NCBI RefSeq assembly: GCF_016908325.1
Contig: NZ_JAFBDR010000030.1
Location: 1 to 48,174, forward strand
Length of the DNA: 48,174 bases
Source: Aquibacillus albus
GTDB taxonomy: Bacteria > Bacillota > Bacilli > Bacillales > Amphibacillaceae
Direction of reading: 5' to 3'
Of the stretch, positions 32,762 to 41,774 are shown piece by piece. The notes below the pieces were generated by a model that did not search any database, was not told where the DNA came from, and saw only the letters and a program-made list of their open reading frames with translations. Positions within the stretch are counted from its first letter, which is position 1. Every line of letters begins with the position of its first letter. Position numbers and translations under genes: made by a program.

Positions 32762-33073
32762 ATGTTTAAATATTCAACCATTGAAAAGGAAAAAGATATT
32801 GAAGTTCATTTAGAAGGTGATTTAGATATCGATGGAACAGAGGTGGTTAAAGAGGAGTTAATCCCTATGTTACAAGAATATGAGCAAATTAAAATTAACT
32901 TTGAAAAGGTACTTTTTGTTGATTCTTCCGGAATCGGGTTATTGCTAGAGTTAGTTCAGTCTCTGCAAAAAAAAGAAAAAAAGGTATCGATAATCAATGT
33001 TACAGAAAATGTAGCTAATGTGTTTGAGCTGTTACAGCTTCCGGAAATTTTAGGGGAAGAAGTATTCTTATAA
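32762..33073 (+). CDS. STAS-domain anti-anti-sigma factor homologue 2
   Basis: This 103-aa single STAS domain has the phospho-site in FVDSSGIGLLLELV, serine at about residue 58. It differs clearly from the first STAS protein of this cluster, so it is not a recent duplicate. ATG 32762 follows TTGGAGGAAGG, 19 bases after the FapA stop. Two STAS proteins with one phosphatase would allow a two-tier switch as in the Rsb stressosome branch. Confidence 0.9.
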   Translation: MFKYSTIEKEKDIEVHLEGDLDIDGTEVVKEELIPMLQEYEQIKINFEKVLFVDSSGIGLLLELVQSLQKKEKKVSIINVTENVANVFELLQLPEILGEEVFL

Positions 33074-33185
33074 AGGATATACATCGGAGGTTAATGTCAA
33101 AAGTGTATTGGCCGAATATGTATTGTAACGCACTCAACTTCCCTTGATCTACTTGGAATAATAATTTATGCTTTTTTTTGAAGGG

Positions 33186-33650
33186 TTATCGAAAGAAAAA
33201 TTTTAACCTTCTAAAAGTGCATCTCGATATAATTTTAACGACAAATACAAGAAAAAAAGAGTGAAACCATCTCCAGTTTCCTTTGAATTTTAGAGCATCG
33301 GTTTTTCGTTCTAGAAAAACTTCATAGATAGCTTGCGGTATTCCAAAAACAAGTAATTTAATAATGAGTCCGGAAAGTTTTGAATTGTAAGTGGATTGAC
33401 AATACCACACAGATAAAAAAGGGCATACTAGAAAATCGTACACAACATTTATTTTGAAAATCTTAGGCAAGAATCGAATTGGATACATTACCTTCTTTGT
33501 TTTAACTAAAGCCATATCGAAGAGATAATTCACAATACAGTTGCACAAGTACAATGGTATCCAAATTTTTGCTGATGGTTTTCGAAATAAAGTTGGGAAT
33601 GCTAAAACACCAAATACTATACCGAATTTAATAATTAGTCGTTCAATCAT
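33186..33650 (-). CDS. CBO0543-family membrane protein
   Basis: This 154-aa protein has four or more hydrophobic spans (IIKFGIVFGVLAFPTLF, IWIPLYLCNCIVNYLFDMAL, VVYDFLVCPFLSVWYCQ, LIIKLLVFGIPQAIYEVFLE). The pattern with VYDFLVCPFLSVWY and IPQAIYEVFLE resembles the CBO0543 family widespread in bacilli, of unknown function. ATG at 33650 follows GAAGGAG; the frame extends three codons further. It is oriented against the c-di-GMP cluster. Confidence 0.75.
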   Translation of the reverse strand: MIERLIIKFGIVFGVLAFPTLFRKPSAKIWIPLYLCNCIVNYLFDMALVKTKKVMYPIRFLPKIFKINVVYDFLVCPFLSVWYCQSTYNSKLSGLIIKLLVFGIPQAIYEVFLERKTDALKFKGNWRWFHSFFLVFVVKIISRCTFRRLKFFFR

Positions 33651-33919
33651 ATAACACACTCCTTCGAGAATTTAATATTCCCATTATGATTAAATGAATG
33701 CATCTTTTAAAAAGGGTACATATAAACCGTTGAATAAATAGAAAAACATAGAGCGGAAGGTTTTGTTTACAATGATTTAGAGTTCCGTTCGTAATTAGCT
33801 GATACGTCAACGGAGACTTTTTAATGCATATCAGGGAGAGGAATTGTGTAACTATGATATACTAGCATAAGAAATCGCTTACTTTAACTGATACCTTATT
33901 GGAAAAGGGGGGATTTGGC

Positions 33920-34711
33920 ATGATAAAAAATAAATTGAATGACTTGGAAGCTATTTTAAGAGAATTAGAGAGTGTAGTTGTTGCGTTTTCTGGTGGGGTT
34001 GATAGCACTTTTTTGCTTCAAGTAGCACTGAATGTTTTAGGACCTGAAAATGTACTGGCAGTAACCGCTGATTCAGAAACCTATCCTTCCACTGAACTAG
34101 AGGAAGCGAAGCGTTTAGCTAAAATAATGGGGGCACCTCATCAAGTAATTGAAACATCTGAACTTAATATCCCAGGCTATGCAGAAAATAATAAAAATCG
34201 TTGTTACTTTTGTAAACAAGGGCTTTTTGAGGAAATTAAACCGATTCTTGATCAAAAGGGATTTAAAAATGTCGTTTATGGGCTAATCGCAGATGACATG
34301 AGTGAACATCGTCCGGGCACACGTGCAGCAAAGGAACAAGGCGTCAGAGGGCCATTACAGGAAGCGAATTTATTTAAAGAGGAAATACGTGAATTATCAA
34401 AGCAAATGAATTTATCAACCTGGGACAAACCGTCTTTTGCATGTTTATCTTCCAGAATTGCGTACGGGGAGAGAATCACCATAGAAAAGCTCAATAAGGT
34501 GGAGAAGGCTGAAAGGTATTTAAAAGGGTTGGGCCTTCGCCAAATTAGAGTACGAACACATGGCGACATCGCCCGCATAGAAGTTGAACCGCATGAGATG
34601 GTGCTAGTACTTCCACATAATGATGAAATAACAAGTAAATTACGAAGCTTTGGTTATAAGTATATCACGTTGGATTTAGCGGGATATAAAAGCGGAAGTA
34701 TGAATGCATAA
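33920..34711 (+). CDS. larE: LarE: ATP-dependent sacrificial sulfur transferase
   Basis: This 263-aa protein is a PP-loop enzyme ([10 protein letters not shown], about residues 24-33) of the LarE family, which inserts sulfur into the pyridinium dithiocarboxylate of the nickel-pincer cofactor. [18 protein letters not shown] carries the conserved cysteine that acts as sulfur donor in the Lactobacillus plantarum enzyme. [14 protein letters not shown] and [19 protein letters not shown] are also typical. ATG 33920 follows AAGGGGGG. No larB, larC or larA is near. Confidence 0.9.
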   Translation: MIKNKLNDLEAILRELESVVVAFSGGVDSTFLLQVALNVLGPENVLAVTADSETYPSTELEEAKRLAKIMGAPHQVIETSELNIPGYAENNKNRCYFCKQGLFEEIKPILDQKGFKNVVYGLIADDMSEHRPGTRAAKEQGVRGPLQEANLFKEEIRELSKQMNLSTWDKPSFACLSSRIAYGERITIEKLNKVEKAERYLKGLGLRQIRVRTHGDIARIEVEPHEMVLVLPHNDEITSKLRSFGYKYITLDLAGYKSGSMNA

Positions 34712-34764
34712 GCCCGATCATTAGTTTACATATAAAAAAACTAAACTGGAAGGAAGGCGATACT

Positions 34765-35637
34765 ATGTTAAAGCGACGTTTAGGTAGGATCGGTTATGAG
34801 AGTTCTGTTGTTATGTTTGGTGCAGCATCATTAGGAGCAGTGACCCAGGAGGAAGCTGATCAATCGATCTCTCATGCATTAAAAAATGGAGTGAATCACT
34901 TTGATACCGCTAGAGGATATGGTGATGCAGAATTAAGAATGGGACCTTGGATGCCTAAAGTACAGGACGATATCTTTTTGGCTACAAAGACAGGACAAAG
35001 GTCGAAAAAAGAAGCAAAGGAAGAAATACTCCAATCGTTAAAACGCCTACAAGTAGAAAAATTGGATTTGATTCAGCTTCATGCTGTTTGTAATATGGAG
35101 GATTTAGATCAATGCACGAGAAAAGGTGGAGCACTTGAAGCTGTCGTCGAAGCGAAAGAGGAAGGTTTAGTTGATCATATCGGCATTACAGGGCATGGTC
35201 ATCTTGCACCTGCAACCCACTTAGAAGCCTTAAATCGGTATGACTTTGACGCAGTTTTAACTCCTTTTAATTACTATTTATACTCTATGCCTGAATACAA
35301 AGAAGATTTTGACGCACTTGTTAAGGAAACAACGAAAAAAGATGTGGCGTTACGTGTGATAAAGGCAATTGCTAAAGGACCGTGGAAAGAAAATCAAAAA
35401 AAGAAGTATGCAACATGGTATGAACCATTTGATGAACAAAAAATTATTGATGCATGTGTGCACTTTGTTTTATCACATGAAGGAATATCTGCCTTTGCAA
35501 GTGCTGGTGATGTTCACTTATTTCCAAAAATTGTGGATTCTGTATTGCGTTTTGGAGAAATGACAGATGATGAAGCGAATGAAATATTAAGCAATATTCC
35601 AGAGTACTATACACCATTTGTGAATATGCCATTTTAA
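34765..35637 (+). CDS. Aldo/keto reductase
   Basis: This 290-aa protein is a TIM-barrel oxidoreductase. [20 protein letters not shown] supplies Asp and the catalytic Tyr, [14 protein letters not shown] the Lys, and [15 protein letters not shown] the His. The later half ([20 protein letters not shown]) replaces the usual NADP loop with a divergent version. ATG 34765 follows GAAGGAAGG. It is 53 bases behind larE and may be cotranscribed. Substrate unknown. Confidence 0.87.
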   Translation: MLKRRLGRIGYESSVVMFGAASLGAVTQEEADQSISHALKNGVNHFDTARGYGDAELRMGPWMPKVQDDIFLATKTGQRSKKEAKEEILQSLKRLQVEKLDLIQLHAVCNMEDLDQCTRKGGALEAVVEAKEEGLVDHIGITGHGHLAPATHLEALNRYDFDAVLTPFNYYLYSMPEYKEDFDALVKETTKKDVALRVIKAIAKGPWKENQKKKYATWYEPFDEQKIIDACVHFVLSHEGISAFASAGDVHLFPKIVDSVLRFGEMTDDEANEILSNIPEYYTPFVNMPF

Positions 35638-35678
35638 AATGGATCTATGTGGGACATGAACATTTTTCTATGTCAAAA

Positions 35679-35726
35679 ACGGGCCGACATCCTTATCATA
35701 AGGATGTCGGCCCGTCGTTTATATTT
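35679..35726. terminator. Strong bidirectional terminator
   Basis: A perfect 17-bp stem (ACGGGCCGACATCCTTA with its complement, 35679-35695 and 35699-35715) closed by a 3-base loop, with A4 before it and a T-rich tail after it. It separates the convergent aldo/keto reductase and ectD genes. Confidence 0.93.
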
Positions 35727-36656
35727 TTATGACAATGCAAAAGCCTTTTTGGTTAAATCAAAGGATTTTGGTTCAATCGGTTTTATATTCGTACGGTTAG
35801 CAAGAAACTCTGGACGAGGTGCAATATTAGCAAACGGCTCAACGAGTTTATTTTCGATACTATTAAATACAAAGAACGCATTGCTTCGTGGTAGTGGAGA
35901 TATATTACTATTTGATCCATGCATTGTGTTGCTTTCAAAAAATAACACAGAACCTGCTGGACCAGTTGCACTATCAATTCTTCCACCTTTTTCTAGTAGC
36001 CAGTTAATACTGTCATTGTCTGGTACTCCGATATTTTGCATTTTTAAAGACTGTTCAAAGTGGTTTTCTGGTGTTTCACCAATACATTGAACATAATAAT
36101 GATGTGACCCCGGAATGAGTAATAGAGGTCCGTTGTAGTGATAATTATCCGTTAAAATTATACTGCAGCTTACGGCACGCATGTTAGGCATACCGTCCTC
36201 CATATGCCAGGTTTCAAAGTCAGAATGCCAATAGAATCCATTCCCTTTAAAGCCAGGTTTCAGGTTAATTCGCGATTGGTTTATGTAAACCTGACTACCT
36301 AGCAGCTGTTGTGCGATGTTCACAATACGCTCATGGGAGGACAAGCGATTAAAAAATTCATCATTATTGTGCACATCAAAAACGGAACGAACTTGATCGC
36401 TTTTAGCTTCTCGAACGATATGAGGTTCGTTGGACGCTTTATTTTCATCCATGTTCCGCTTCAGTTCATTTTGTAGAACCTCGACTTCTTCTGATGAAAA
36501 CAAGTTAGGAAATAACAAATAGCCATTTTCCTCATAGAAGTCTAGGTCATTTTTGTTAAGAGGACCATCTTGTGATGTGGAGTTGTGAATAACTGGATCT
36601 TTCCTCTTCGTAATAGAAGGATTTTCTTTTACTCTAGAAGGATATAAATCTAACAT
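35727..36656 (-). CDS. ectD: Ectoine hydroxylase
   Basis: This 309-aa Fe(II)/2-oxoglutarate dioxygenase converts ectoine to 5-hydroxyectoine, an osmo- and thermoprotectant. The EctD signature is complete: GFYWHSDFETWHMEDGMPNM followed by RAVSCSI (iron ligands H and D of HSD), NGPLLLIPGSHHYYV, and the distal histidine in FESNTMHGSNSN; the 2-oxoglutarate arginine is in LPRSNAFFVFNS. The second ATG (36656) is chosen because AGGAG is nine bases upstream of it; the first, at 36662, is only three bases from it. No ectABC genes are within this window, so ectoine is made from a distant locus or imported. Confidence 0.93.
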   Translation of the reverse strand: MLDLYPSRVKENPSITKRKDPVIHNSTSQDGPLNKNDLDFYEENGYLLFPNLFSSEEVEVLQNELKRNMDENKASNEPHIVREAKSDQVRSVFDVHNNDEFFNRLSSHERIVNIAQQLLGSQVYINQSRINLKPGFKGNGFYWHSDFETWHMEDGMPNMRAVSCSIILTDNYHYNGPLLLIPGSHHYYVQCIGETPENHFEQSLKMQNIGVPDNDSINWLLEKGGRIDSATGPAGSVLFFESNTMHGSNSNISPLPRSNAFFVFNSIENKLVEPFANIAPRPEFLANRTNIKPIEPKSFDLTKKAFALS

Positions 36657-37025
36657 ATTCATTCACTCCTTTTTAAAAGTTAACCATTACTTGATGGCAA
36701 GACCAGTATATTTTTTTAGCACTCAATAAACAACTCTGCTAATAATTGATGAGAACCCAAATAATCGTACAAAAATTGATTTGTAGAGTAGATTTCTAAC
36801 TTATGTCATTTTACGTGTATTAACTTCTGCTATCACCTGTTTTTGGTGCCTAGTCATCACCTGGAATTTGTCGTTATTTGTCGGATGTTAGTTCCGGTAG
36901 TATGTAAGTTGCAAATCATTCAGTTATAATGGAAAGTAAGGTAGATAGTTGCTTCTCTTTGTGTTGGGAAGCTCCTGGTTTCTAGCGTGTAATCGAGAAA
37001 TTTATCAAAAGGAGATACATATTAT
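36657..37025. other. Intergenic region upstream of ectD and the dehydrogenase
   Basis: This is the shared upstream region of two divergent genes. ATCACCTG occurs twice (near 36832 and 36855) with GGTGCC between, giving GGTG and CACC half-sites; a regulator could bind there. TATAAT at 36925-36930 is a likely -10 for the plus-strand gene, but its -35 is poor. I see no RNA element. Confidence 0.4.
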
Positions 37026-37961
37026 ATGGAACTTAACAATTTACTAATTAGCGGTAATTTGATTGAAGAGATCCAATCAATACTAGATGAAAAGGATATA
37101 TCTAAAAATGTCAGATATAAAGATGAAAATGAAGTCACAGAAGATGATCTAGAATGGGCGGATGCTTATGTTGGATTCAAACCGAAAGCCAGTCTTGATT
37201 TTTCAAAGGTGAAATGGGTGCATTCTACGGGCGCAGGTGTAGATCGATTTCTCGATGAAAGAAATTGGGATCCAGGTGTTTTGTTAACAAGAACGATAGC
37301 TTCATTTGGTCAAAAAATTGCTGAATATAGTTTAAGCTACATCTTGCGTCATTTACAAAAGCATAACCAATTTATTCAGTATCAAGCTAAGAAGGAATGG
37401 AATCCCGTCACACCAGGAATATTATCTGAACAGCGTGTTGTTGTATTTGGGACCGGAGAAATTGGCCAAGTTGTCGCCAATAAGCTAAGTAGTCTTGGAG
37501 TATCCGTGACAGGGGTGTCAGCAAGTGGTAGCGGTAAGCCTTATTTTGATCAAGTGATAGCACAGAATAAGGATTTAACCTCCTATTTATCAAATGCAAA
37601 TTGGGTAATTTCTACCTTACCGCTGACGTCTGATACGAACGGAATGCTGGATGAAAAAATTTTCACTAAGCTAAATAGTGCAGGCTTTATTAATGTTGGG
37701 CGTGGAAAAACCGTTAATACCAATCATTTACTGAATGCTCTGGATGATGAGAAAATCCATACGGCTGTATTAGATGTGTTTGAGGAAGAACCACTACCGC
37801 AAAGTTCACCGTTTTGGGAGCATGACAATGTGATTATCACCCCTCATATTTCAGCGGAAACGACACCTGCAGAAGCGGTTGCATGTTTTCTCGAAACGTT
37901 AGAAAAAGTTGAAGCAAGTGAAAACTTTAAGAATCAAGTAGATATCGATAGAGGGTATTAA
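37026..37961 (+). CDS. D-2-hydroxyacid dehydrogenase (NAD-binding)
   Basis: This 311-aa enzyme of the D-isomer 2-hydroxyacid dehydrogenase family reduces 2-oxoacids with NAD(P)H. The Rossmann motif is VVVFGTGEIGQVVANKLSSL (about residues 138-157). Catalytic residues are the Arg in NVGRGKTVNTNHLL, Glu in VLDVFEEEPLP and His in ITPHISAETT. The N-terminal domain is divergent, as in GhrA/YoaD-like members. ATG 37026 follows AAAGGAGA. Substrate not predictable. Confidence 0.88.
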   Translation: MELNNLLISGNLIEEIQSILDEKDISKNVRYKDENEVTEDDLEWADAYVGFKPKASLDFSKVKWVHSTGAGVDRFLDERNWDPGVLLTRTIASFGQKIAEYSLSYILRHLQKHNQFIQYQAKKEWNPVTPGILSEQRVVVFGTGEIGQVVANKLSSLGVSVTGVSASGSGKPYFDQVIAQNKDLTSYLSNANWVISTLPLTSDTNGMLDEKIFTKLNSAGFINVGRGKTVNTNHLLNALDDEKIHTAVLDVFEEEPLPQSSPFWEHDNVIITPHISAETTPAEAVACFLETLEKVEASENFKNQVDIDRGY

Positions 37962-38029
37962 AATTTAAATTTTGGTACCAGGCCTGTATAGGACTGATTT
38001 AAATTACGTTTGGGAAGGGTGTCAGCATC

Positions 38030-39478
38030 ATGAACAATGGTAAAGTTTATTTAGTTGGAGCGGGTCCTGGCGATAGTCAGTTGATCACAGTGAAAGGATT
38101 GGAGGCTATCAAGAAGTCGGAGGTTATTCTGTACGACCGTCTCGCTAATCCGAAATTATTAGATTCGGCTTCTCCTAATTGCCAGCTCATTTACTGTGGA
38201 AAACTTCCAAATCGTCATCTCTTGAGGCAGGAAGCGATTAATGAACTTTTAATCGAGAAGGCATTAGACGGTAAAATCGTCGTCCGTTTAAAAGGTGGAG
38301 ACCCTGGTGTTTTTGGACGCGTCGGTGAAGAAGCAGATGCTCTTGCTGAACACAATATCGATTACGAAATAGTCCCGGGTGTTACATCTGGTATCGCAGC
38401 CCCTCTTTATGCAGGCATTCCTGTGACACACCGGGAGTTTGGGGAATCTTTTGCAGTTGTCACTGCTCACGATAAATCAACGAATGGAAAGCCAAAGCTT
38501 AACTGGAAAGGCCTTGCTCAAGGAGTTGACACGATCGCTTTTTATATGGGAGTCGGTAATTTGCCTTTTATTTGTGAAAGTTTAATCGAAAATGGCCGAT
38601 CACCGGAAACACCTGTCGCTCTAATTCAATGGGGAACATTCGCACGCCAGAAAACATTACAAGGTACATTAGCGACGATTGAGCAGCAAGCAAGAGAGGT
38701 TCAATTTAGCAATCCAGCTATAATATTAGTAGGAGAGGTTATCTCGCTTCGTGAAAAATTAAAATGGTTTGAGAAAAAACCACTGCATGGGCGACATATC
38801 TTGTTAGCACGCACAAGTATTGGTGAAAGTAAATTAGCAAAAAAGTTAACAGAACAAGGGGCAGATGTTATTGAGTTTCCTAAATGGAAAAAGATGGATA
38901 CACCCATTGATCGTACGATTCTAAAGCAGATTAAATCATACGAAAAAATTGTTTTCACTTCCCCAGAAAGTGTTAATGAATTCTTTGCAATTCTTCGTTC
39001 TGAAAAAATCGATAATCGTAACGTAAGAGCTAGTCTTTTTGGATGTTCGATCAAATCAATCAATGCCATTGAAAATAGAGGGTTTTTAGCAGATAAAGCG
39101 GAAGATATGCCTGAAGAAGGAAAACTGCTGATTGTAGGCGATGATTCACTGGTACAAAAGAAAGAACAGCTGACGCATCAATTTGGAATGGGGGACATGT
39201 TCATCACGTCAAAAAAGGTTGTAGATAAAAAATGCATTCCAATTTTTGAGCGGATGCTGGAAGAAGTAAGGGTTGATACTGTTGTTTTTCCAAGCAGTGC
39301 TTCGGTTGAGAAATTTTTACAAACTGATGTATTTAATAGTCAAGCGTTAAACAGCTTATCAATGGTATGTATGGGGGAAAAAACGTGGAAAACTGCTGAA
39401 GCCAATCAGTTAAAACCAAAACTCAAACCAGTAAAACCGACATATGAAGCACTCCTTGAAAGCTTAAAGGGATGGTAA
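38030..39478 (+). CDS. Bifunctional uroporphyrinogen-III C-methyltransferase / uroporphyrinogen-III synthase
   Basis: This 482-aa fusion joins SUMT (CobA, about residues 1-240) to HemD (about 245-482). The SUMT part shows VYLVGAGPGDSQLITVKGLE, VILYDRLANPKLL, VRLKGGDPGVFGRVGEEADA and VPGVTSGIAAPLYAGIPVTH; these bind S-adenosylmethionine and make precorrin-2 for siroheme. The HemD part is divergent but has its usual marks: GRHILLARTSIGESKLAKKL, KIVFTSPESVNEFF and VVFPSSASVEKFL. Siroheme is needed by sulfite and nitrite reductases, but none of those genes, nor a ferrochelatase, lies nearby. ATG 38030 follows GGGAAGGGTG. Confidence 0.92.
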   Translation: MNNGKVYLVGAGPGDSQLITVKGLEAIKKSEVILYDRLANPKLLDSASPNCQLIYCGKLPNRHLLRQEAINELLIEKALDGKIVVRLKGGDPGVFGRVGEEADALAEHNIDYEIVPGVTSGIAAPLYAGIPVTHREFGESFAVVTAHDKSTNGKPKLNWKGLAQGVDTIAFYMGVGNLPFICESLIENGRSPETPVALIQWGTFARQKTLQGTLATIEQQAREVQFSNPAIILVGEVISLREKLKWFEKKPLHGRHILLARTSIGESKLAKKLTEQGADVIEFPKWKKMDTPIDRTILKQIKSYEKIVFTSPESVNEFFAILRSEKIDNRNVRASLFGCSIKSINAIENRGFLADKAEDMPEEGKLLIVGDDSLVQKKEQLTHQFGMGDMFITSKKVVDKKCIPIFERMLEEVRVDTVVFPSSASVEKFLQTDVFNSQALNSLSMVCMGEKTWKTAEANQLKPKLKPVKPTYEALLESLKGW

Positions 39479-39491
39479 TATCGTTTTTTAC

Positions 39492-39785
39492 TCATGCGCC
39501 AGGTCTAATATCAATGGTTTGCATATAGGTAGTGTGAACATTAGCAGGAAGTCGTTTTTTAAGCTCATCATACGCGTAGCTATTGTAATCCAAAAGAGAT
39601 TTACACTGATATTTTTCTTTCATATGTAGCGTAAATGTAATCCTCATCTGATGCTTCTTTTCATTCGTATGGTGAGAAATAATTTTATATTTTTTAAAGT
39701 TTTTTGTTAGATAATAGTTGATATCTGATAGGAATGTAACATCACTATTAAAATAAAGATCTGTAGTACCAATTACTTGTATCAT
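39492..39785 (-). CDS. Hypothetical protein, 97 aa
   Basis: I do not recognise this protein. It is a soluble alpha/beta sequence with charged residues (YLTKNFKKYKIISHHTNEKK, HQMRITFTLHMKEKYQCKSL) and no membrane span. The start at 39785 follows CAAAGGTGAT at a good distance; the frame extends three codons further. It converges with the CobA-HemD gene, 13 bases apart, with no terminator between them. The ribosome site and the good codon pattern favour a real gene. Confidence 0.6.
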   Translation of the reverse strand: MIQVIGTTDLYFNSDVTFLSDINYYLTKNFKKYKIISHHTNEKKHQMRITFTLHMKEKYQCKSLLDYNSYAYDELKKRLPANVHTTYMQTIDIRPGA

Positions 39786-40126
39786 GAATATCACCTTTGA
39801 GTTTGAATTTTTTGTGTTTTGACTTCAGCTTTATTATTTCAGTGGCTTCCATACATCCACTTTTCATTTCATCTCTCAAGACATTTTATCATTTCTCAGT
39901 TCATTTAATATCTGGTTTATCACCCAATACAATTATAAAACATATCTCCCTACCTGTCTGTAACAAACCCCAAATAAGTAAGTGTCCTTCTCACGCGGAC
40001 AAATGTCCACAAGAGGGGTCAGACCCCTACAATTAGAAAGTTGTAATTAATATACTGATTAGTTCATGAAATGAAGTTTTTTGCAGAGACTATATTTAAT
40101 ATAAATTATTTTTAAAGGGTGATTCA
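39786..40126. other. Intergenic region with a palindrome
   Basis: Apart from the family 2 palindrome at 39997-40027 I see nothing. The open frame through 39797-40036 has no convincing ribosome site and runs into the repeat. Confidence 0.5.
39997..40027 (+). repeat. Composite palindrome family 2, copy 2
   Basis: GGACAAATGTCC, six bases ACAAGA, then GGGGTCAGACCCC, with the same layout as the copy at 17953. Confidence 0.88.
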
Positions 40127-41758
40127 ATGAAAGTTGCTGAGCTATTGATTAAATGTTTGGAACATGAAGGAGTGGAATATATTTTTGGTGTTCCTGGTGA
40201 AGAGAATATAGATATTATGGATGCTCTTCACGATTCAAACATTGAATTTATTTTAACAAGGCATGAAACTAGTGCTGCCTTTATTGCCGGTACTTATGGT
40301 AGGTTAACAGGTAAGCCGGGTGTGTGTTTAGCGACATTAGGACCTGGTGCAACTAACTTGTTGACTGGTGTGGCGAATGCCAATATGGATCTTTGTCCGC
40401 TTATTGCCATAACTGGACAAGCAGGGCTTGATCGCCAACATAAGGTTTCTCATCAATACTATGATTTAGTTTCAATGTATGAACCGGTAACAAAGTGGAA
40501 TGCCCAAATAAAAAAAGGTGAAATTGTCCCCGAAGTAGTGCGTAAAGCATATCAAGTTGCTACACAAGATAAACCTGGAGCAACCCATATAGATTTACCG
40601 GAAGACATTGCTGGTATGGAAGTGAATGGAAACCCATTACAAATTGTTGAACATACGATGTCCGAGGCAGATGAGCCGGTTATTAAGCAAGCAGCAGAAT
40701 TAATTGATCAAGCAGAACATCCGTTAATTTTAGCAGGAAATGGAGTCACAAGAGGAAACGCATCGCAAAACCTTCGCGATCTTGTTAAAAAGACGAACAT
40801 CCCAGTTGTTCATTCCTTTATGGGGAAAGGTGCTTTGTCCTGGAAGGATGAGCATAGTTTGCTTACTGCAGGAATAGGTGGAAATGATTATATAACATGT
40901 GGATTTAATGAAGCTGATCTAATTATAACGATTGGTTTTGATATGGCAGAATATCCACCAAAAAACTGGAATCCAAATGGTGCTACACCAATTTTACATG
41001 TAGATACACAGGAAGCAGAAACAGATGCGGCTTATCCTGTCAAATTAAATGTTGTTGGTGATATTAAAGAAAATGTAAGGCAGCTAAAAGAAACACTTTC
41101 AAATAAGGAAAGAAAGTTGGACTGGGTACAAGCTGTTCGCAAAAATGCATTGGATGAATTGGCTACTTATAAAGAAGACAATAGCTTTCCTGTCAAGCCA
41201 CAAAAAATTATTGCTGATTTACGTGATGCTTTAGATGAACAAAGTATTGTGATATCAGATGTAGGTGCACATAAAATGTGGATGGCTAGAATGTACCATG
41301 CTTATGAGCCCAATACGTGTTTAATCTCTAATGGATTAGCATCTATGGGAGTTGCCGTCCCTGGTGCAATTGCAGCCAAGATGGTTTATCCAGAACGGAA
41401 TGTTGTTGCTGTATGTGGTGATGGGTCTTTTCAAATGACTAGTGCAGAGTTGGAAACTGCTAAACGTTTAAACTTGCCTATCGTTGTTTTGTTGTGGAGA
41501 GATGAAGGATATGGACTTATTGAATGGCATCAACTAAAAGCATTTAATCGTTCCAGTCACATTCGGTTTGGAAATCCAGATTTTGAACAACTGGCGAGAT
41601 CGTATGGGTTCGAGGCAATGAAAATACAAAACGCGGAAGAATTAAGCTCTACATTGGATCGTGCCATTTCCCTTAATAAGCCAGTATTAATTGATTGTCC
41701 TGTTGATTACAGGGAGAATATGAAATTAACGGAGAAATTAGGAGATATTATTTGTTAA
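40127..41758 (+). CDS. ThDP-dependent enzyme of the acetolactate synthase large subunit family
   Basis: This 543-aa protein has the three domains of the IlvB/AlsS family. The catalytic glutamate is in LTRHETSAAFIAG (residue about 47), the ThDP/Mg motif is VCGDGSFQMTSAELETAKRL to LNLPIVVLLWRDEGYGLIEW, and PGATNLLTGVANANMD is typical. Its C-terminal half resembles the catabolic AlsS (ISNGLASMGVAVPGAIAAK, FNRSSHIRFGNPDFEQLARS). It has no regulatory subunit gene beside it and no other branched-chain genes. The next gene is an aldehyde dehydrogenase 17 bases away, so it may decarboxylate a 2-oxoacid to an aldehyde rather than make acetolactate. ATG 40127 follows AAAGGGTGAT. Confidence 0.85.
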   Translation: MKVAELLIKCLEHEGVEYIFGVPGEENIDIMDALHDSNIEFILTRHETSAAFIAGTYGRLTGKPGVCLATLGPGATNLLTGVANANMDLCPLIAITGQAGLDRQHKVSHQYYDLVSMYEPVTKWNAQIKKGEIVPEVVRKAYQVATQDKPGATHIDLPEDIAGMEVNGNPLQIVEHTMSEADEPVIKQAAELIDQAEHPLILAGNGVTRGNASQNLRDLVKKTNIPVVHSFMGKGALSWKDEHSLLTAGIGGNDYITCGFNEADLIITIGFDMAEYPPKNWNPNGATPILHVDTQEAETDAAYPVKLNVVGDIKENVRQLKETLSNKERKLDWVQAVRKNALDELATYKEDNSFPVKPQKIIADLRDALDEQSIVISDVGAHKMWMARMYHAYEPNTCLISNGLASMGVAVPGAIAAKMVYPERNVVAVCGDGSFQMTSAELETAKRLNLPIVVLLWRDEGYGLIEWHQLKAFNRSSHIRFGNPDFEQLARSYGFEAMKIQNAEELSSTLDRAISLNKPVLIDCPVDYRENMKLTEKLGDIIC

Positions 41759-41774
41759 ATGGAGGTTGGATAAG

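Noticed and set aside
35647-36090. 147-codon plus-strand ORF.
   Set aside because: It is antisense to ectD and starts inside the terminator region; no ribosome site.
39797-40036. 79-codon plus-strand ORF.
   Set aside because: No ribosome site, cysteine-, serine- and phenylalanine-rich, and its end is made of the family 2 palindrome.
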